Both the position numbers and the translations under genes were made by a program. From Owenia fusiformis (Eukaryota > Annelida > Polychaeta > Sabellida > Oweniidae): a stretch of 64,000 bases of DNA. The DNA lies in assembly GCA_903813345.2 (NCBI GenBank), contig CAIIXF020000002.1, positions 12,234,150-12,298,149 on the forward strand, given 5' to 3'. Below, piece after piece: positions 1-12,600 of the stretch (positions are counted from its first letter, which is position 1; each line of letters starts with the position of its first letter). The notes below the pieces were generated by a model, which searched no databases, was not told where the DNA came from, and was given only the letters and a program-made list of their open reading frames with translations.

Positions 1-849
1 AAGAGCTTTTGAAGTCTTCAAGAGAATGAAGACTTTTATAGAAATCATATTTTTCAATGATGAATTGTTGGTTGGTTGTATGGGTAACCACACATGAAAG
101 ATTGGTTCGTTGATTGAAACATTAACTGTATAAATATTTCCATAAAATCAATTAGATATTTTATCCTCAACTTCATAGAAATAATCCATCCATTCTGAAT
201 GTTAATCTACAGATTCATATATTAATCCTTTATTTTCATATAATAATCCTTAATTTTCTGAATCTATTCAAGCAAGATTTGACTTTAATTAAGTTATTCA
301 AAGATTCAAAGGTGAATTTTCGAAATTTTTTAAATTATATTTGTCATGATCAAATCAAAATGATCAAATAACTTATATTGGCAGGTTGTCATAAAACTGC
401 CAAATAAAGTGAAAAAAAGTGAAATTAGCAAATAATAAATTAACATATCTTATAGTTATATGTAGCATTATGAGCATTATTTCCACAAAACGCAGATCTT
501 TCCAAATGATAAATGGAAAAGCCAGTTATGTAACTCAGTGAGGAATCTTATCAATTTTCACATAGGAACATATTTGAAAGAATTGTGTGAGAATTTGAAC
601 GTTTTTTTTATGGTTGTTATGGTTAGCTATGTTGTTGATATATCCTTTACCAGAATATAAGTAGGAATCACACTTTGCCAAATTCTGACTCTTGAGGTTT
701 TTTGCTAAATAGCTTGTACTGTTGAAGATGGTCTAACCCTTGCTGACTTTTTGTGAATTTTCAATTATCTCTGAATCAATATATGTAAACACATTTTGAA
801 TCAAAATATAATCATGATTTTTCGCTATCATTTTTTTTTGTAACTCTAA
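1..849. other. Non-coding AT-rich DNA
   Basis: I see no gene here. The sequence is AT-rich and broken by stop codons in all frames. A stretch near 380-450 resembles the dispersed repeat annotated at 8690, 13825, 17270 and 21295, but too weakly to call. Confidence 0.5.
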
Positions 850-876
850 TGGCCTAGTCACATAGCCCGGCCGATG
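850..876 (+). repeat. Left terminal inverted repeat of the GC-rich element
   Basis: This 27-bp arm is the exact reverse complement of 1496-1522. It is preceded by TAA. Confidence 0.8.
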
Positions 877-1495
877 AGGTTACGATGAGCCAGCGATGCA
901 ATTTTCACCGAACTCGGCCGAACACCGGTCGGACACCAGCCGGACATTCGTGGCGTTTGTTGCTTAAAACCGCATCGGTGGTAGCTCGGTGAAATTTTAA
1001 CTTCGGAGTTAAATTTCACCGGGCTCTCACCGAGCTCCCTCATCATGTCATCGCAGCCCCATCGTAACCACATCGGAAAACACGTCGGCCGGTGCACGGC
1101 CGAGTATCGGCCGGTGTCCCGTGCATCTGAGACAACCAGAGGACGAGGTTTTTTAACGGACAGCAGCCGAGCTCCGGGCGATGTGGGACAGAGCATCGGC
1201 CGGTCACTGTTCAAAGCCCGTTAACAACCCGGCCAGCGATCGCAAGGTGTCCTGTTACCTGCTCGGGTACCGGCCGTATTCCTTCCGATGTCCGGCCGAC
1301 CTCCGGCCGGTAGTTGCTGCCACATCGGCAGAAAAAAACTACCATTTTGAGACAGACTCCGTACGGTCACCGGCCGGTGTTCGGTCGGTCACCTGAAGAT
1401 GTCCGGACGGAGTCCGTTCACGTCACCAAGCTCTGCTTCCGATGAGGAGAGCTTGGTGGCACCAAAAAAATCCACCGAGCTCTACCGATGCCGGA

Positions 1496-1522
1496 CATCG
1501 GCCGGGCTATGTGACTAGGCCA
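1496..1522 (-). repeat. Right terminal inverted repeat of the GC-rich element
   Basis: This 27-bp arm is the exact reverse complement of 850-876. It is followed by TAA. Confidence 0.8.
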
Positions 1523-1525
1523 TAA

Positions 1526-4500
1526 ATCAACCTGGTATAAATATTTTGTTAACTGTTCTTATTTTGAATGGACTTCTGCACATCTAAGGCATGTGGAGGA
1601 TTGTGAAGTGTGGTGAGGAATTGCTTTGTAAATGTCAGAAAAATCTCTAGGAATTAGGATATGTGGCTAAAAATATGCATCTGATGATATTTTGGGATTC
1701 AGGATTCTATTCCGGGTATGTTCTATTTCAACCATCTGTTTTGTGCACTGAATATTCCATCATTTTTGCATATAGTGGAAATACATATAGCAGTGTGAAA
1801 AGAGGTTCATTTCACCAGACACCATAGAAATAAAACTTTAAAAACTGTGTGCAACATTTTATATATATTTAGGCTTGTGTAGGTTATTTCATAAAATCCC
1901 AAGTTTTTTCTACAGTTAGAATAGAATCTTATTACTGAAAATGCATGTTTTTTAATGAAAGGGGCAAATTGTTTATATGACTTTTGAGGCAAATGCTATT
2001 GATGTATAGACTGACCCTCGGGATTTTAAATATATAAGATTCTCCTGTTGGTTTGAGCCATAACTCTTGTGGCTTGCTCTTTTGATTGAAATGTATGGGA
2101 TTCATTTGGCATTCAATTAACTCTGATGTTTTAGGAATTTTAGAATACAGTAGTATTGGTATTGTTGTTATTGTACATTGGTTTTGATGTATCAGTTGAT
2201 TTGATTTTATGTATGTTTTGTTCTTCAAATATTATCCCTACACTTTCCGAATGTCGATCAAAACAATTTCAAGTTGTGAATTGGTGGAGAGATAACCAGT
2301 TGAAGTAGCAATTAGCCAAACAATACACCCTGCAGTTTATCATGATATATAGAAGGCAATTCATTGCAATAAACATGCGAATCAGGGAACATGTGAGATG
2401 ACTTCACGTGTATTAAAAACTGCCTCTCCCCCATTGTATGATAAATCAGTGCGGTGAAGCAGGTTACAATCGCATTATATACAGCATTAGCCAAGTAAGT
2501 GTGGTAATTGTGCAATATATTTGAAAATTATGATTTGAGATTCAAATGATATAAAAATAGAATTTAAAAAAAAAACTGATCACTTAATTTTCAATGCTGT
2601 ATTTGATATCAACTGTGTAGTGTTGAAATACAGTAGACTGCCTAAAGATCAGAAGCTATGTTATTTTGCACTGCAGTATTTAATGCAAGTGAAGATTCAT
2701 CAAATAATTTTGTCCGTTTCAAATTAAAGGAAATGTTTGTTTTTGTGATTTTCACCATTTTGTTGAAGTTTTATGAGTAGGAAATGGCTATGACATAAAC
2801 ATTATAAAAAAATTGTTTGTTATCTGTGTTGTAGGTTTTTAACTGATTAGAATAATGAAAAAAGTGTGGTAACTCATTTCCTTTGGAGGAGTATATTTCT
2901 TTTTCAAAACATATTCAATTTATATCGGTATTAAAAAAACTTATTTGTAGATAGATAATTTTTCATAATTGAACAACGCAAAACAGATTGGGTGAATATA
3001 AAGTACTAAGGTACAATGTATGTTTATTAAACAAATTGCAAGGGTCTCTCATATATTTTATTTCTATTAAAGGGACTCATTATTAGGGTGATGACCAATA
3101 ATGATGATCAACATGAACTCCTCTCTATCATTTCTTCTAGGCCAGTGCTTGCTTTATGAAGCATTTTATGGCTAGTTATTGTTGGAACAATGTGTAGGAT
3201 ATCTTGTATCCTGTATCTAAGGTCTTCATGTCTCTGATCATGTCTACAAACTAGACATATCTGTCTGTATCTGTCCATCTTTGGTTGCTTATCTCAAAAG
3301 TAAACTAGATCAGTTTCCACATTTTTGATTAATATGTAAAAAGGATAATTTTGTTCAAAAATATTTTAATCAAAAATATGTAAGATTAGATATATGGACC
3401 TAAAGATGATTTTTTAGCAATTTGGGTAAGTCTTGCTACACATTTCTAGTTTCAGTTTTTTGTTAGAGTGAAATTGTATGAAAAGTTTATGAGATTAAGT
3501 GTTTGTTTGTTTATATTTAAATCTGGTCAGAGAGGGACTATATACACTGTGGTATATGTACTGTCCAGGTGTATTATATCAAAGTTATCAGGACTTTTGG
3601 CCCTTTGGCATTTCCTTGTATAGCCCGCTCACTTCCATGGGACATTATCCCTTCATTAGGTACTTCCCTTTATAAACCAAGTAGAATTTAAATAATTGTT
3701 CTTAGGCAGTGTCTTATTTTGGCAAAATTCTCTTTGACCACAATGCCATATCTATGGAACTGAAACCCCTTGCAAGAATGTTATATTTAAATGATTCTAT
3801 ATTTAAATTAAGTAATGCCAAATACAATCAATGAGGCAGACTGTTAATAACTCTTTAATAAAAATATAATTTTTGAAAAATTATTTGAATCATAATACCG
3901 AGAAGGACAATAATTGTGATTATTTTTAAATAGGAAGTTGCAAGAGTTTTACTATATTCAGGGTTTCCCTGTCCATTGAAGAAACACTTTTAGAGTACAA
4001 ACCAATACAACCACATATAGTTATACATACTACAACAAATCTTGGACATTTCACTCAGAGAGGGAATGAATGATTGGACTCTTACATTAACAGTACATAT
4101 TCTTCATGGATTGCAAGCTTGTCTAATATCAGGCTCATCTACATGTGCAAACTAGCAGCTCATCTGAAACCTAGCTTAACTTGTATCTAGCTCGTGTGAA
4201 ACTAGCAGCTCAACTGAAAGTTTGAAAACTAGCTTATGTGTTTGAACTTTGTGTACTTTCATATCTTCCCATCACCTACTGAATGCTGAATGGATCATCT
4301 TGTCCCGCAACGTTCCGCACATCTTGGCCCGCGTCTTGGCCCGCATCTCTCAATTGAACTGATGAAACTGAATGATCTTACACAATGGCTGTTCTCATTA
4401 ACAACAGGTGAGTAAGAATTTATTAAACAACATGAATCTGCTAATTTGGCACTAAATATATAGGTATCCATCTTGATATTATTGAGAAAAATAGTAATGA

Positions 4501-4820
4501 TTCTGACAAATAACATTTTATGGATTTTACAGGATCTGCTTTTATTCTTCTGTGGAATAAATGTTTAAAATCTCTAGTGACAGATGATTTGACTTAGGAT
4601 TTGTATTTGTGATAGAATAATGTAATAAGTGTCAAGATTTTGTGTTCACCTTGTAGGTAGTTGAAAAAGGTACAATTCTTGTCATTCTGTAGCTAGACGC
4701 AAGAAAAACAATATCTGGTCATTCTGAAAAATGTTAAAAGTGGTCAATCTTTAGCTAAATAGAATACATACACTATTTTGTAAATACCTGAAATACATAT
4801 GATATGTAGATAATAGCATC
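1526..4820. other. Non-coding AT-rich DNA
   Basis: No gene, RNA or clear repeat is visible. Near 4310-4350 a short GC-rich patch repeats cttggcccgc twice. Confidence 0.5.
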
Positions 4821-4824
4821 CATG

Positions 4825-4866
4825 TAGGTACACCCTGTAGGTACACCCTGTAGGTACACCCTGTAT
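4825..4866 (+). repeat. 13-bp tandem repeat, about three copies
   Basis: The unit gtaggtacaccct occurs three times in a row and then breaks off. It is a short minisatellite with no coding sense. Confidence 0.85.
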
Positions 4867-6550
4867 TTGATAGTGGTCACCACATGTTAATAGAAGCAGA
4901 TAGGCAGAACTTGTAGAGGGTCAAGTTGGCCCCATGTATTTGTCACAGAGCCAGTCTGTCTCCCATCTAAATATTTACATTGCCCCTCTTTACCCACTTG
5001 TTAACATGTCTCTGTCCTGCTTAGGAAATAGCATGGGAACGGGAATGAGGGGTGGCAAGAGAGAAGAGAGAAAATTGCACGAAAATGTCAGGAAGTCTCC
5101 AAATGTTCAAAATTGTACAGAAATCCACAGACACTCATTTTCCATTATCTACAGTTTGATAGAACAATCTTTTTGTGATATAATGTGCAGATGCTTTACC
5201 TTTGAAGTGGGCAAGGGAGACCATGTGTTTATCTCTCTGTGTGGTCATAGTGGATATTAAGCACAGTTTCTGGCAAATATTGAATGAAATATTTAATTGT
5301 TTGGCATAATTTGTATCAATTGAATTTAGAATGACTTTGTGCAGTATTTCCTGCTCATTTCAATTTTCATATAAAAGGGGTGGACCTTTTTTATTAAAGT
5401 TTAGACTTTTTACCTTCAACAAGTATAACTTTTCTTGTACAACTCAGCCCAAATTATTTTCTCTCCTATCAAATGGTTTATTAATCTAGCCTGCCTAATA
5501 CACCAAAATTCCCATAAAAAGTTCCAAAAGAGCTAATGGCCCTCCATTGAACATTAATGGTTTGATATTTTCTGTTATCTTGGAGAAACACTTCATCCAC
5601 TTGTTCCAAAGTTTGACTGCAGACAGACCACATTAGTAGTGTGGTCAGTTAATCACAACATATACAGCTGGTCTAAACAACATTCATGCACATTAACTGG
5701 TGAAATATTTATTTCATGGCATTTCTTTTACTCTTTTTATTAAAATTATTGGAAGATTAAATTTTTAGCTCATTGATCTTTGCTGACATGTACTTTGTAT
5801 TGTTTTTAGGGGTTTGGTGTATTATTTTGTTTTTTCAAATTCAAACATTCCATAGTCTCCTGGAGGAGTACATGTAGTATTGATTAAATTCCTCCTCAGC
5901 GGCTAGTAGAAAAGCTCTCTCTCTCTCTTAACTAAGCCAATTCATTATTTAAAGGGGTAATATACTCCATTTTGACCAAATACAGTACCATGCACGTGGC
6001 TATTTTGGCAACTCAGTTCAAATTTGTTTTTTCTACTTATCTAAGCGTATAGAATTACATAACATTGGCAACATTATCATTTCCTGCAATGCTCTCTTGG
6101 CAGTATATATACAATGTATTCATATCTGGCTTGATCTGGCTTGCTGCATGATCCTCTTGCCCTAGTTATGTTTTGAAACATATAAATGGGCAATTATAGA
6201 TGTCACTAGTATACATGTTTACAGTGGTCCAGATAGTCTTCCATGAAGCCCTTGCGTCTTCCCTCTCATCTCAAACAAGAATGGATTATGAAAGAGACTT
6301 CAGGAAAGTATCTTATAAATCACTTGTTCAAATGGTCGCTCGTCCTTTAGAAGGTTGAATGGATTACTGTACCTACAAAATTAATATTATTCTCATACTT
6401 TTCAAAATGTTCCCAAAACCGACCATCTGTGATTTAATCTTTCTAATTGGGCTTGTTATGATGGCTATCAGTTAGTCACCTGTGTAAGCTTACTTCATCC
6501 ACCACATTGTGGTCAACTTTGAGATTATCTGGAAAAACAAATCCTGTTTC
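4867..6550. other. Non-coding DNA with short simple repeats
   Basis: No gene is recognised. A (ct)n run lies near 5913-5930. A stretch near 5040-5150 vaguely resembles the dispersed repeat found elsewhere in the window. Confidence 0.45.
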
Positions 6551-7063
6551 ACATGTGTCTCATATATACAATGATAATGGTCGCATGTGTCTCATATATA
6601 CAATGATAATGATCATATGTGTTTCATATATACAATGATAAAGATCATATGTGTTTCATATACAATGATAATGGTCGCATGTGTCTCATATATACAATGA
6701 TAATGATCATATGTGTTTCATATATACAATGATAAAGATCATATGTGTTTCATATATACAATGATAATGGTCGCATGTGTCTCATATATACAATGATAAT
6801 GATCATATGTGTTTCATATATACAATGATAATGGTCACATGTGTCTCATATATACAATGATAATGATCATATGTGTTTCATATATACAATGATAATGGTC
6901 ACATGTGTCTCATATATACAATGATAATGATCATATGTGTTTCATATATACAATGATAATGGTCACATGTGTCTCATATATACAATGATAATGGTCACAT
7001 GTGTTTCATATATACAATGATAAAGATCACATGTGTCTCATATATACAATGATAATGGTCACA
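6551..7063 (+). repeat. 32-bp minisatellite, about 16 copies
   Basis: The unit begins catgtgtctcatatatacaa and continues tgataatggtcg, 32 bp in all. About 16 copies are present. Two or three sequence variants (catgtgtctc with aatggtcr; catatgtgtttc with aatgatc or aaagatc) alternate, so the array seems to have grown by copying dimers. One copy has lost 2 bp in its (at)n run, near 6655. The unit length is not a multiple of three, and no long frame stays open. Confidence 0.95.
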
Positions 7064-7135
7064 GCTCAAATCTCTACAAATCATTTAGAATTATATCAGT
7101 TCTTAGCACAATGTGTAAGTAATATAGGGATTATG

Positions 7136-7372
7136 TTATGAAAACTGCAAACTGTTGAGTGGATCATATTTGTGTATTCCCTTTCCAATTTGATTTTGCT
7201 TCTTCTTTACACCTAATGTAAGAGGCCATGAGCCTCCAGGTGGTTTGTCTATAATATTGAGAAATGGTTTCCTCCAGCCAAGCAATTGGTGCTGTTTCAC
7301 CAGCAGTGTGTGGGGTCTGTTGACATTGATAAGTCCTTTGTTTATGTTTACAACTAAATGTCTCATCTCTTC
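7136..7372 (-). CDS. Possible terminal coding exon of an unidentified minus-strand gene (or pseudogene)
   Basis: I do not recognise the product. Read on the minus strand from a possible acceptor (ATCAGTAG, then GAAGAG), the frame is open for about 78 residues to a TAA at 7138-7136. The predicted peptide has an unusually protein-like composition for this AT-rich DNA: three basic runs, the segments LLGWRKPFLNIIDKPPGGSW and GIHKYDPL, two tryptophans and several prolines. Local GC content rises over the same bases. The other protein-like minus-strand segment (9536-9644) cannot be joined directly, because its phase runs into a stop. It may be an exon, an old gene fragment or a chance frame. Confidence 0.28.
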   Translation of the reverse strand, partial: EEMRHLVVNINKGLINVNRPHTLLVKQHQLLGWRKPFLNIIDKPPGGSWPLTLGVKKKQNQIGKGIHKYDPLNSLQFS

Positions 7373-8689
7373 CTACTGATATCAGCTATATACATAGGCA
7401 TGTTGTTTACTCATGCAAACCAGATTTCATTCAAACTTTGTTGAATTTTCCTGGAGAAATCAAAAAGAAAATCTGGGCACTATATTATATTTGAGGAAAT
7501 GATTTGATTTGATTTGATTGACCCAAGGATATAGGTAAACATAATCAAGATATATTCTCCTGGAAATTCTCAAGTGTGTTATGGTTTGCAACTTTGGCTT
7601 GACTTTTAGTTTACATTAGCATATCTTGTTGTATTGGTCAGTCTAGTAGATTGATGGTTTTACTATACAAACTTGGTTTATTCACCACATCTTCCTAAAA
7701 TTATGTTCTTTAAGCAAGTTGGTCCATAAAGGTATGGCTGAAGGAATACGCTGGTTTAACAGTATGGTACACAAGGAGATTTAATGGAGATTGGCATTCT
7801 TGTAGAAAGGAAGTGACAGAAGTCTTGGTGCTCAAACAATGGGAGATTGGTGTCATTACTATGTTGATGGATGTTTATTTGTTTATTTTTCTCATTGCTT
7901 GTAATTCAATCTCAAATTACAGGACAGGACATTTAACAATTTAAACATCAAGAAGCCAGCATCTGACATATGATATAAACATTTAGACAGAATCACAAAC
8001 ATTAGGACACAGCATAGAGATAAGAGCACAATCACAAAGATTAGGGCACAATTGTAAACATAAGGGCACAATCCCAAAATTTAGGGCACAATCAATAAAC
8101 CTTAGAGCAAAATCATAAACATTGGGATTTAGATCAGGAAAGACTTCAGAAGAAAACTTTTATTCAGACATTATCAATTTAAATAGAAAATAAAAAAAAC
8201 TCGGGAAATGGTTACTTGTACCTGGCCATTCACCTAGTTAAATCAGTACTAACCTATATAAGGCTAGACTTGTCAAAACAATAGACAAACAAGTTGCTTC
8301 CTTTTCCTGGACCCCTCCTTTAATTACAATGCTCTTGCAGACCCCCTCCTTCAATTGCAACTCTGGCAGAAATCTTTCTTTCTTGAGAGATATATTTTCC
8401 TGTTTCTTCAACTGCTTGCACCAGTGCCCCTCGGAAAATAGTTCTCAGATCTCATATTTTTCTTTGGTAACTTGAGAAAGTGTAGAATTAGCAATTTATT
8501 GTAATCACCTTGATTGATGCGAGACTCGAAATTATGCAGAAATTCAAAATTTCACATGTTGTACAGAGATTCTAGGGAGAAATGTCATATTAGAATGAAT
8601 TGTTTTGATCTGGTTCTACTTGGGGCAGTGATTTATGAGCACATCAAGTGCCAAGTTGAGCACCATTTAACACAACCTCATTGCCTGCC
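7373..8689. other. Non-coding DNA, including a degenerate tandem repeat near 7990-8115
   Basis: A (gattt)n run lies at about 7500-7519. Between about 7990 and 8115 the motif aatcacaaacattagggcac recurs with variation about every 20 bp, roughly six times. No gene is recognised. Confidence 0.5.
7990..8115 (+). repeat. Degenerate ~20-bp tandem repeat
   Basis: Words of the type gcacaatcacaaacattagg recur about six times with point changes and small indels. The short minus-strand frame across it is a product of the repeat. Confidence 0.6.
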
Positions 8690-8870
8690 ATGGAGGAATA
8701 TCAGGTGCTCATGTATTAAAATTACTAAAAGAGGAGAAAAGAGTAGAATTAGCAAGGAATAAAGACATGACTCTTAATTGTGTGAACAAAAAAAATCAGA
8801 CTAAGGTGTTCAGATTAAGTTTCAAATATTGCAAGATAGGCAAGATCAAAGTGATGCCATAGGGAAACAC
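8690..8870 (+). repeat. Dispersed repeat, copy 1
   Basis: This copy carries the pattern gagtagaattagcaaggaataaag, then ctcttaattgtgtgaa, then ttcagattaagtttcaa. The same order of blocks is seen at 13825-13960, and in reverse complement at 17270-17420 and 21295-21430. No coding capacity or terminal repeats are clear. It is probably an old SINE-like or MITE-like family. Confidence 0.45.
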
Positions 8871-9535
8871 AGTCCAAAAACAAGTTTGGGCATTTGCTTG
8901 CTTTTGCTAGATTTCCTTTTTGACTGTTGAGGAATGGGGAGGAAAAATTAATGAGGTATATTTCATGTTTTTGTATGAAAATAGACTGTATCTGACAAAT
9001 ATAACCAATTTATCAAAAAGATCACCAAAGTTAGTAATTCAAGCCCCTTGAAATTCTCTGTTGTCTTGGAAATCAGCTCCCAGTTGTTAAAGCATGACTT
9101 GTTTGAAGTCACATTTATCAAGTGCTGACCCCTAGCTGACCCATTTGGCAGAACATTTGTTGGGGTATTGGTCTCTTTTCTATACTACTCTTCCAGGCCA
9201 TTTTTACCTGTCCCACATTTTTCCAATTTTTACTTTTGCAGAAACCATTCTATACATATGCTTCTGTCAAAAAATACTCTAAAAAGAGATATTTTGGGTG
9301 ACTATCAGACAAGCAAAAGAACTATTTGATATATATTTGGCCATCTTTATTAATAAAGCAATGATCATGATTGAGTTCATGATGCTTTATACAACACTAA
9401 TTTTGATATTACATTATCATATTATACATCAAGTAAGGTTTAAATATTAATTATGGTGTATGATATAACTAATATGGCTTAATTGGGTAGCTTTTTCAAT
9501 TAGTCCTGTAGTGTTTGTCTGCCTCATTGCATTAC
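8871..9535. other. Non-coding DNA
   Basis: No gene or repeat can be supported. Confidence 0.4.
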
Positions 9536-9644
9536 CTGCTGGACAAGATATATACCCTTACATCTTCTTCAGTCTGGGCATCTTTGTGCCAATTTTGTTT
9601 TATATGCTCAGTAAATTGGTCAACATCTCGTGGAAAATATTTTG
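9536..9644 (-). CDS. Possible internal exon of an unidentified minus-strand gene
   Basis: I do not recognise the product. Read on the minus strand, a 109-nt segment encodes 35 residues with a protein-like, charged composition (for example FTEHIKQNW and DAQTEEDVRVYILSS). It runs straight into a good splice donor (AGCAG followed by GTAATG). The proposed acceptor (GAATAG) lacks a strong pyrimidine tract. The phase would be 2 in and 2 out. It could be an exon of a gene that also includes 7136-7372 with a missing exon between, a fragment of a mobile element, or chance. Confidence 0.2.
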
Positions 9645-12600
9645 CTATTCAACTTATTCAATTCAACTATTTTATTTTGTATTTGATAATAATAGAATTA
9701 AACAGCATTTATAAATTTTATTATCAATTTATGGTTATGTGTTAAGTTTTTCTTCCAAAAAGCCTATTATCTTTTTTGCAAGGGAATCAATTATTTATAG
9801 TGCAATCAAAAATTGATTATTTAAAATCAGAATTTGTCTGGAGCTTTGTACTAATATTAGATATGTAATTAGTGAACTCTCCAAATTGCATCATTATGTT
9901 CTAAATCAGACAAACTAGCAATTGATGGGCTACTTGCTGTCAGTTATTACGAGAAAAACATCTATTTTGTTGATCTAAAATATAGGAAAACTTAAAAACA
10001 AATAGCAACTGTCTCGGTCTCTGGATGGGAGGATATAATTCCACATTTCTGCCACTTTAGAATTTGGCGTATTGCTTACATTCTTGTAAAGCATTCCTTC
10101 AATGAGAAACCAACAACAGAAACGGATATAAGACACTTTGAAGTTATCACACCAAGCAGGGATTTTTGTCAGGATTTATTCGGTATGTATGATATAATTT
10201 ATTATCATGTTTTTTCCTAATTTGGTTCTTTTTTCCTGGATTTTTAGTGTAAGGTTACATTTGACAGGAAATAACTTTTCTTACTGATTTATTTTTTGAC
10301 ATCCTGAAACATCGTTCTAAACTGGGAAAAATGTCCTGGACATATTTAAGAAACATGGTGATCCTTTCATAATTTAATTAATCTTCTCTAAAAAAGTTCT
10401 AATTTTCACATTTGGTATTTCATTGAATTCCATGCTAGTTATTCATATTTTCTTGGAATTCTTTAGGAGAGGCATGGTCATTTTGAGCTGTCTTTTTGCT
10501 TTTTGATGTTCATCCTCATTCTTTGGTTTTCTTTCAAATACATCTATAAATGAGCCCATTGTTTTTTCAACATTTTTTACAATTTAAAGCATTGAATTCA
10601 TGCCTGTTTACTTTTATTTCATACTGATTCCATTCTTTTTCTCTCAATTTATCATTTTAAATCATGATCTCCATGACATTTTCACAAGGGGCAAGATTAT
10701 GTGGAACTCATTACAGATAACCTAAGGGTCATTTTCTTCAATCAATCAACCCTCAACCTTGAGTTTTTTATTTTAAATGAGACATTTATTGAAATAAATA
10801 TTGTATTTTATTAATATGGACAAAAAACTGCTGAAAATTTGATGAGAACCAGAGAAATTAAGACTAGGAGGATTTAAAAATGGGTAAATGAGGGAAGTAA
10901 GCCTGTAATATATAGATGTGTTTAATTAGCCAAAGGGGGTGCTGTAACTGATACCCTATTACTCCTAACTTGTTTTCTTTCTGGTAAATGTCAGATTTGG
11001 GGATTAGAGCTGTAACATGCAGTGTTATAGCTTGGAAATGTGACATCTTATTAAACTAGTACCACACTTGCTCAAGGGTCACTGAAGACACCTCTGAATC
11101 AAACCTGAACATGATTATATGTATAAAGCTAACTGTGTGAGAATATATCCAATATTAAAGGTTTATTCTATAGTTTACAGATAAAGTTGGCTAAAAAATA
11201 TATGATCTAACATTTTTACAATATAAAAGCTGTCCCAAAATGACTTATGTGTGGGATGTCAACAGTTTTTCTGCTAATAATTTCCTACTTTTTTTATTAG
11301 ACAGTTAATATATCCTAAATTATTTCTTATTAGTAGCATTGCATTGGTAGTAGAGTTTTTTCGTTGACAGACAATTTTGATCCAAAAAAGTCCCATCCTA
11401 CGCAACAATGCTTTATATAAATATGATAAGATGAATGATAGACATAAATATGTTTAGAAAAAATATAGGATGTTTTTGCCTTTTTCAATAACTATATATT
11501 TTATCAAAAATTCATGCTAGATTGATCAATATGCTGAATTTAGGCATTGACATAGCCCCATTGACAGAGTCGAGTACTAGATGAAACTCACAAACTAAAA
11601 AAGGTGGAGCTTTGACATGCACTGATAGAGGAAACTAGAAGTTAGCTAGCTGTAATTAGTGTCATTAATATATGCTAATTATTGTGACATGTGTTAATTG
11701 AACAGCGTGAGATTTGTGTGGTAAGATTCATGAAAGCAATTTCCTAAATGCAAAATAAGTTAAAATTACAAGAGTAATTATATATATAGCTGATATTCCA
11801 AATTATCAAGAAATGCCAGAAAACCCATTCTGATACTCGTAGCATCTTTCTGTTTCAACTGAAACATCTCAGGGCTGAGAAGAAATGAGATGTCGTAGTT
11901 TATCATGATGCAGAAAACCAGGCAATCCCAAACAGTTTATAGAGAAAAGATGCAAAGAATGCACAACTTAGGGGAAACTTAGCATTGGCCAGTCTCTGGC
12001 CAGAGTTAATGAAATCATATGCACAGTCAGGATTTCTAATTATCTTCATTAATTGCCAGCAAGTGGACAGGTTTGTTCACATAGCATGCAAAAATGCTTC
12101 ATTAATTTATGATAAGATAGAATTATTCAATTTGTGCCAAGAATTCCTTGTGTAAAATAGACATTTCTACAGTGTATGTATTACTATTGAATGGATACAG
12201 TGGATATGATAAACAACAATTTTGTTAATTGTTATTCGGTGCCAAATAACGAGTCTAATTGCAATTTGTAACCTCATGCTGTTTATAAAGTTAGACCTTA
12301 CATGAGTATATGTGTGGAATGCTAGTAATTTAGATATTGTTAAGGCAAGTTCATAATAATGAAACATTATAGATAACCACATTCTCAAGCATTATAGACT
12401 ATAGATACAGTGGATACAGTGGCTCACTTCATCCCTAAGGTGAAATATTTCTCTGATCTTTTCTTTACACACCTATTTGCCATTTCCCATCATGTCTCAA
12501 CCACTAACTAGAAATTGAAGCAATTAACATGTTAAAAGTGTATAAAACAAAATCCATGACATAAGTTTTTTGCATATTTTGTATATCCTAAAACTCTTTG

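Larger units (their letters stand above)
850..1522. mobile_element. GC-rich non-autonomous inverted-repeat DNA element (MITE-like)
   Basis: A 673-bp GC-rich island stands out sharply from the AT-rich surroundings. It is bounded by perfect 27-bp inverted repeats at 850-876 and 1496-1522 that begin TGGCCTAGTCACATAGC. The trinucleotide TAA flanks both ends (847-849 and 1523-1525) and looks like a target-site duplication. A TAA duplication fits the PIF/Harbinger superfamily, which duplicates TWA; a TA or AT duplication cannot be excluded because the end bases are ambiguous. The interior is rich in CATCGG and CCGGCC words and holds a hairpin near 979-1021 (arms GGTGAAATTT, TTCGGA loop region). No transposase is visible, and the ORFs here look like by-products of the GC-rich repeats. 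This is probably a non-autonomous element mobilised in trans. Confidence 0.75.

Noticed and set aside
858-1396. Open frames of 118 and 71 codons in the GC-rich island
   Set aside because: They arise from the low stop-codon content of the GC-rich inverted-repeat element and resemble no transposase.
6551-7063. CRISPR-like array
   Set aside because: The repeat has no unique spacers; units are contiguous and near-identical. The genome is eukaryotic.
7892-8077. 61-codon hydrophobic minus-strand frame
   Set aside because: It lies on the degenerate ~20-bp tandem repeat and reflects its sequence.
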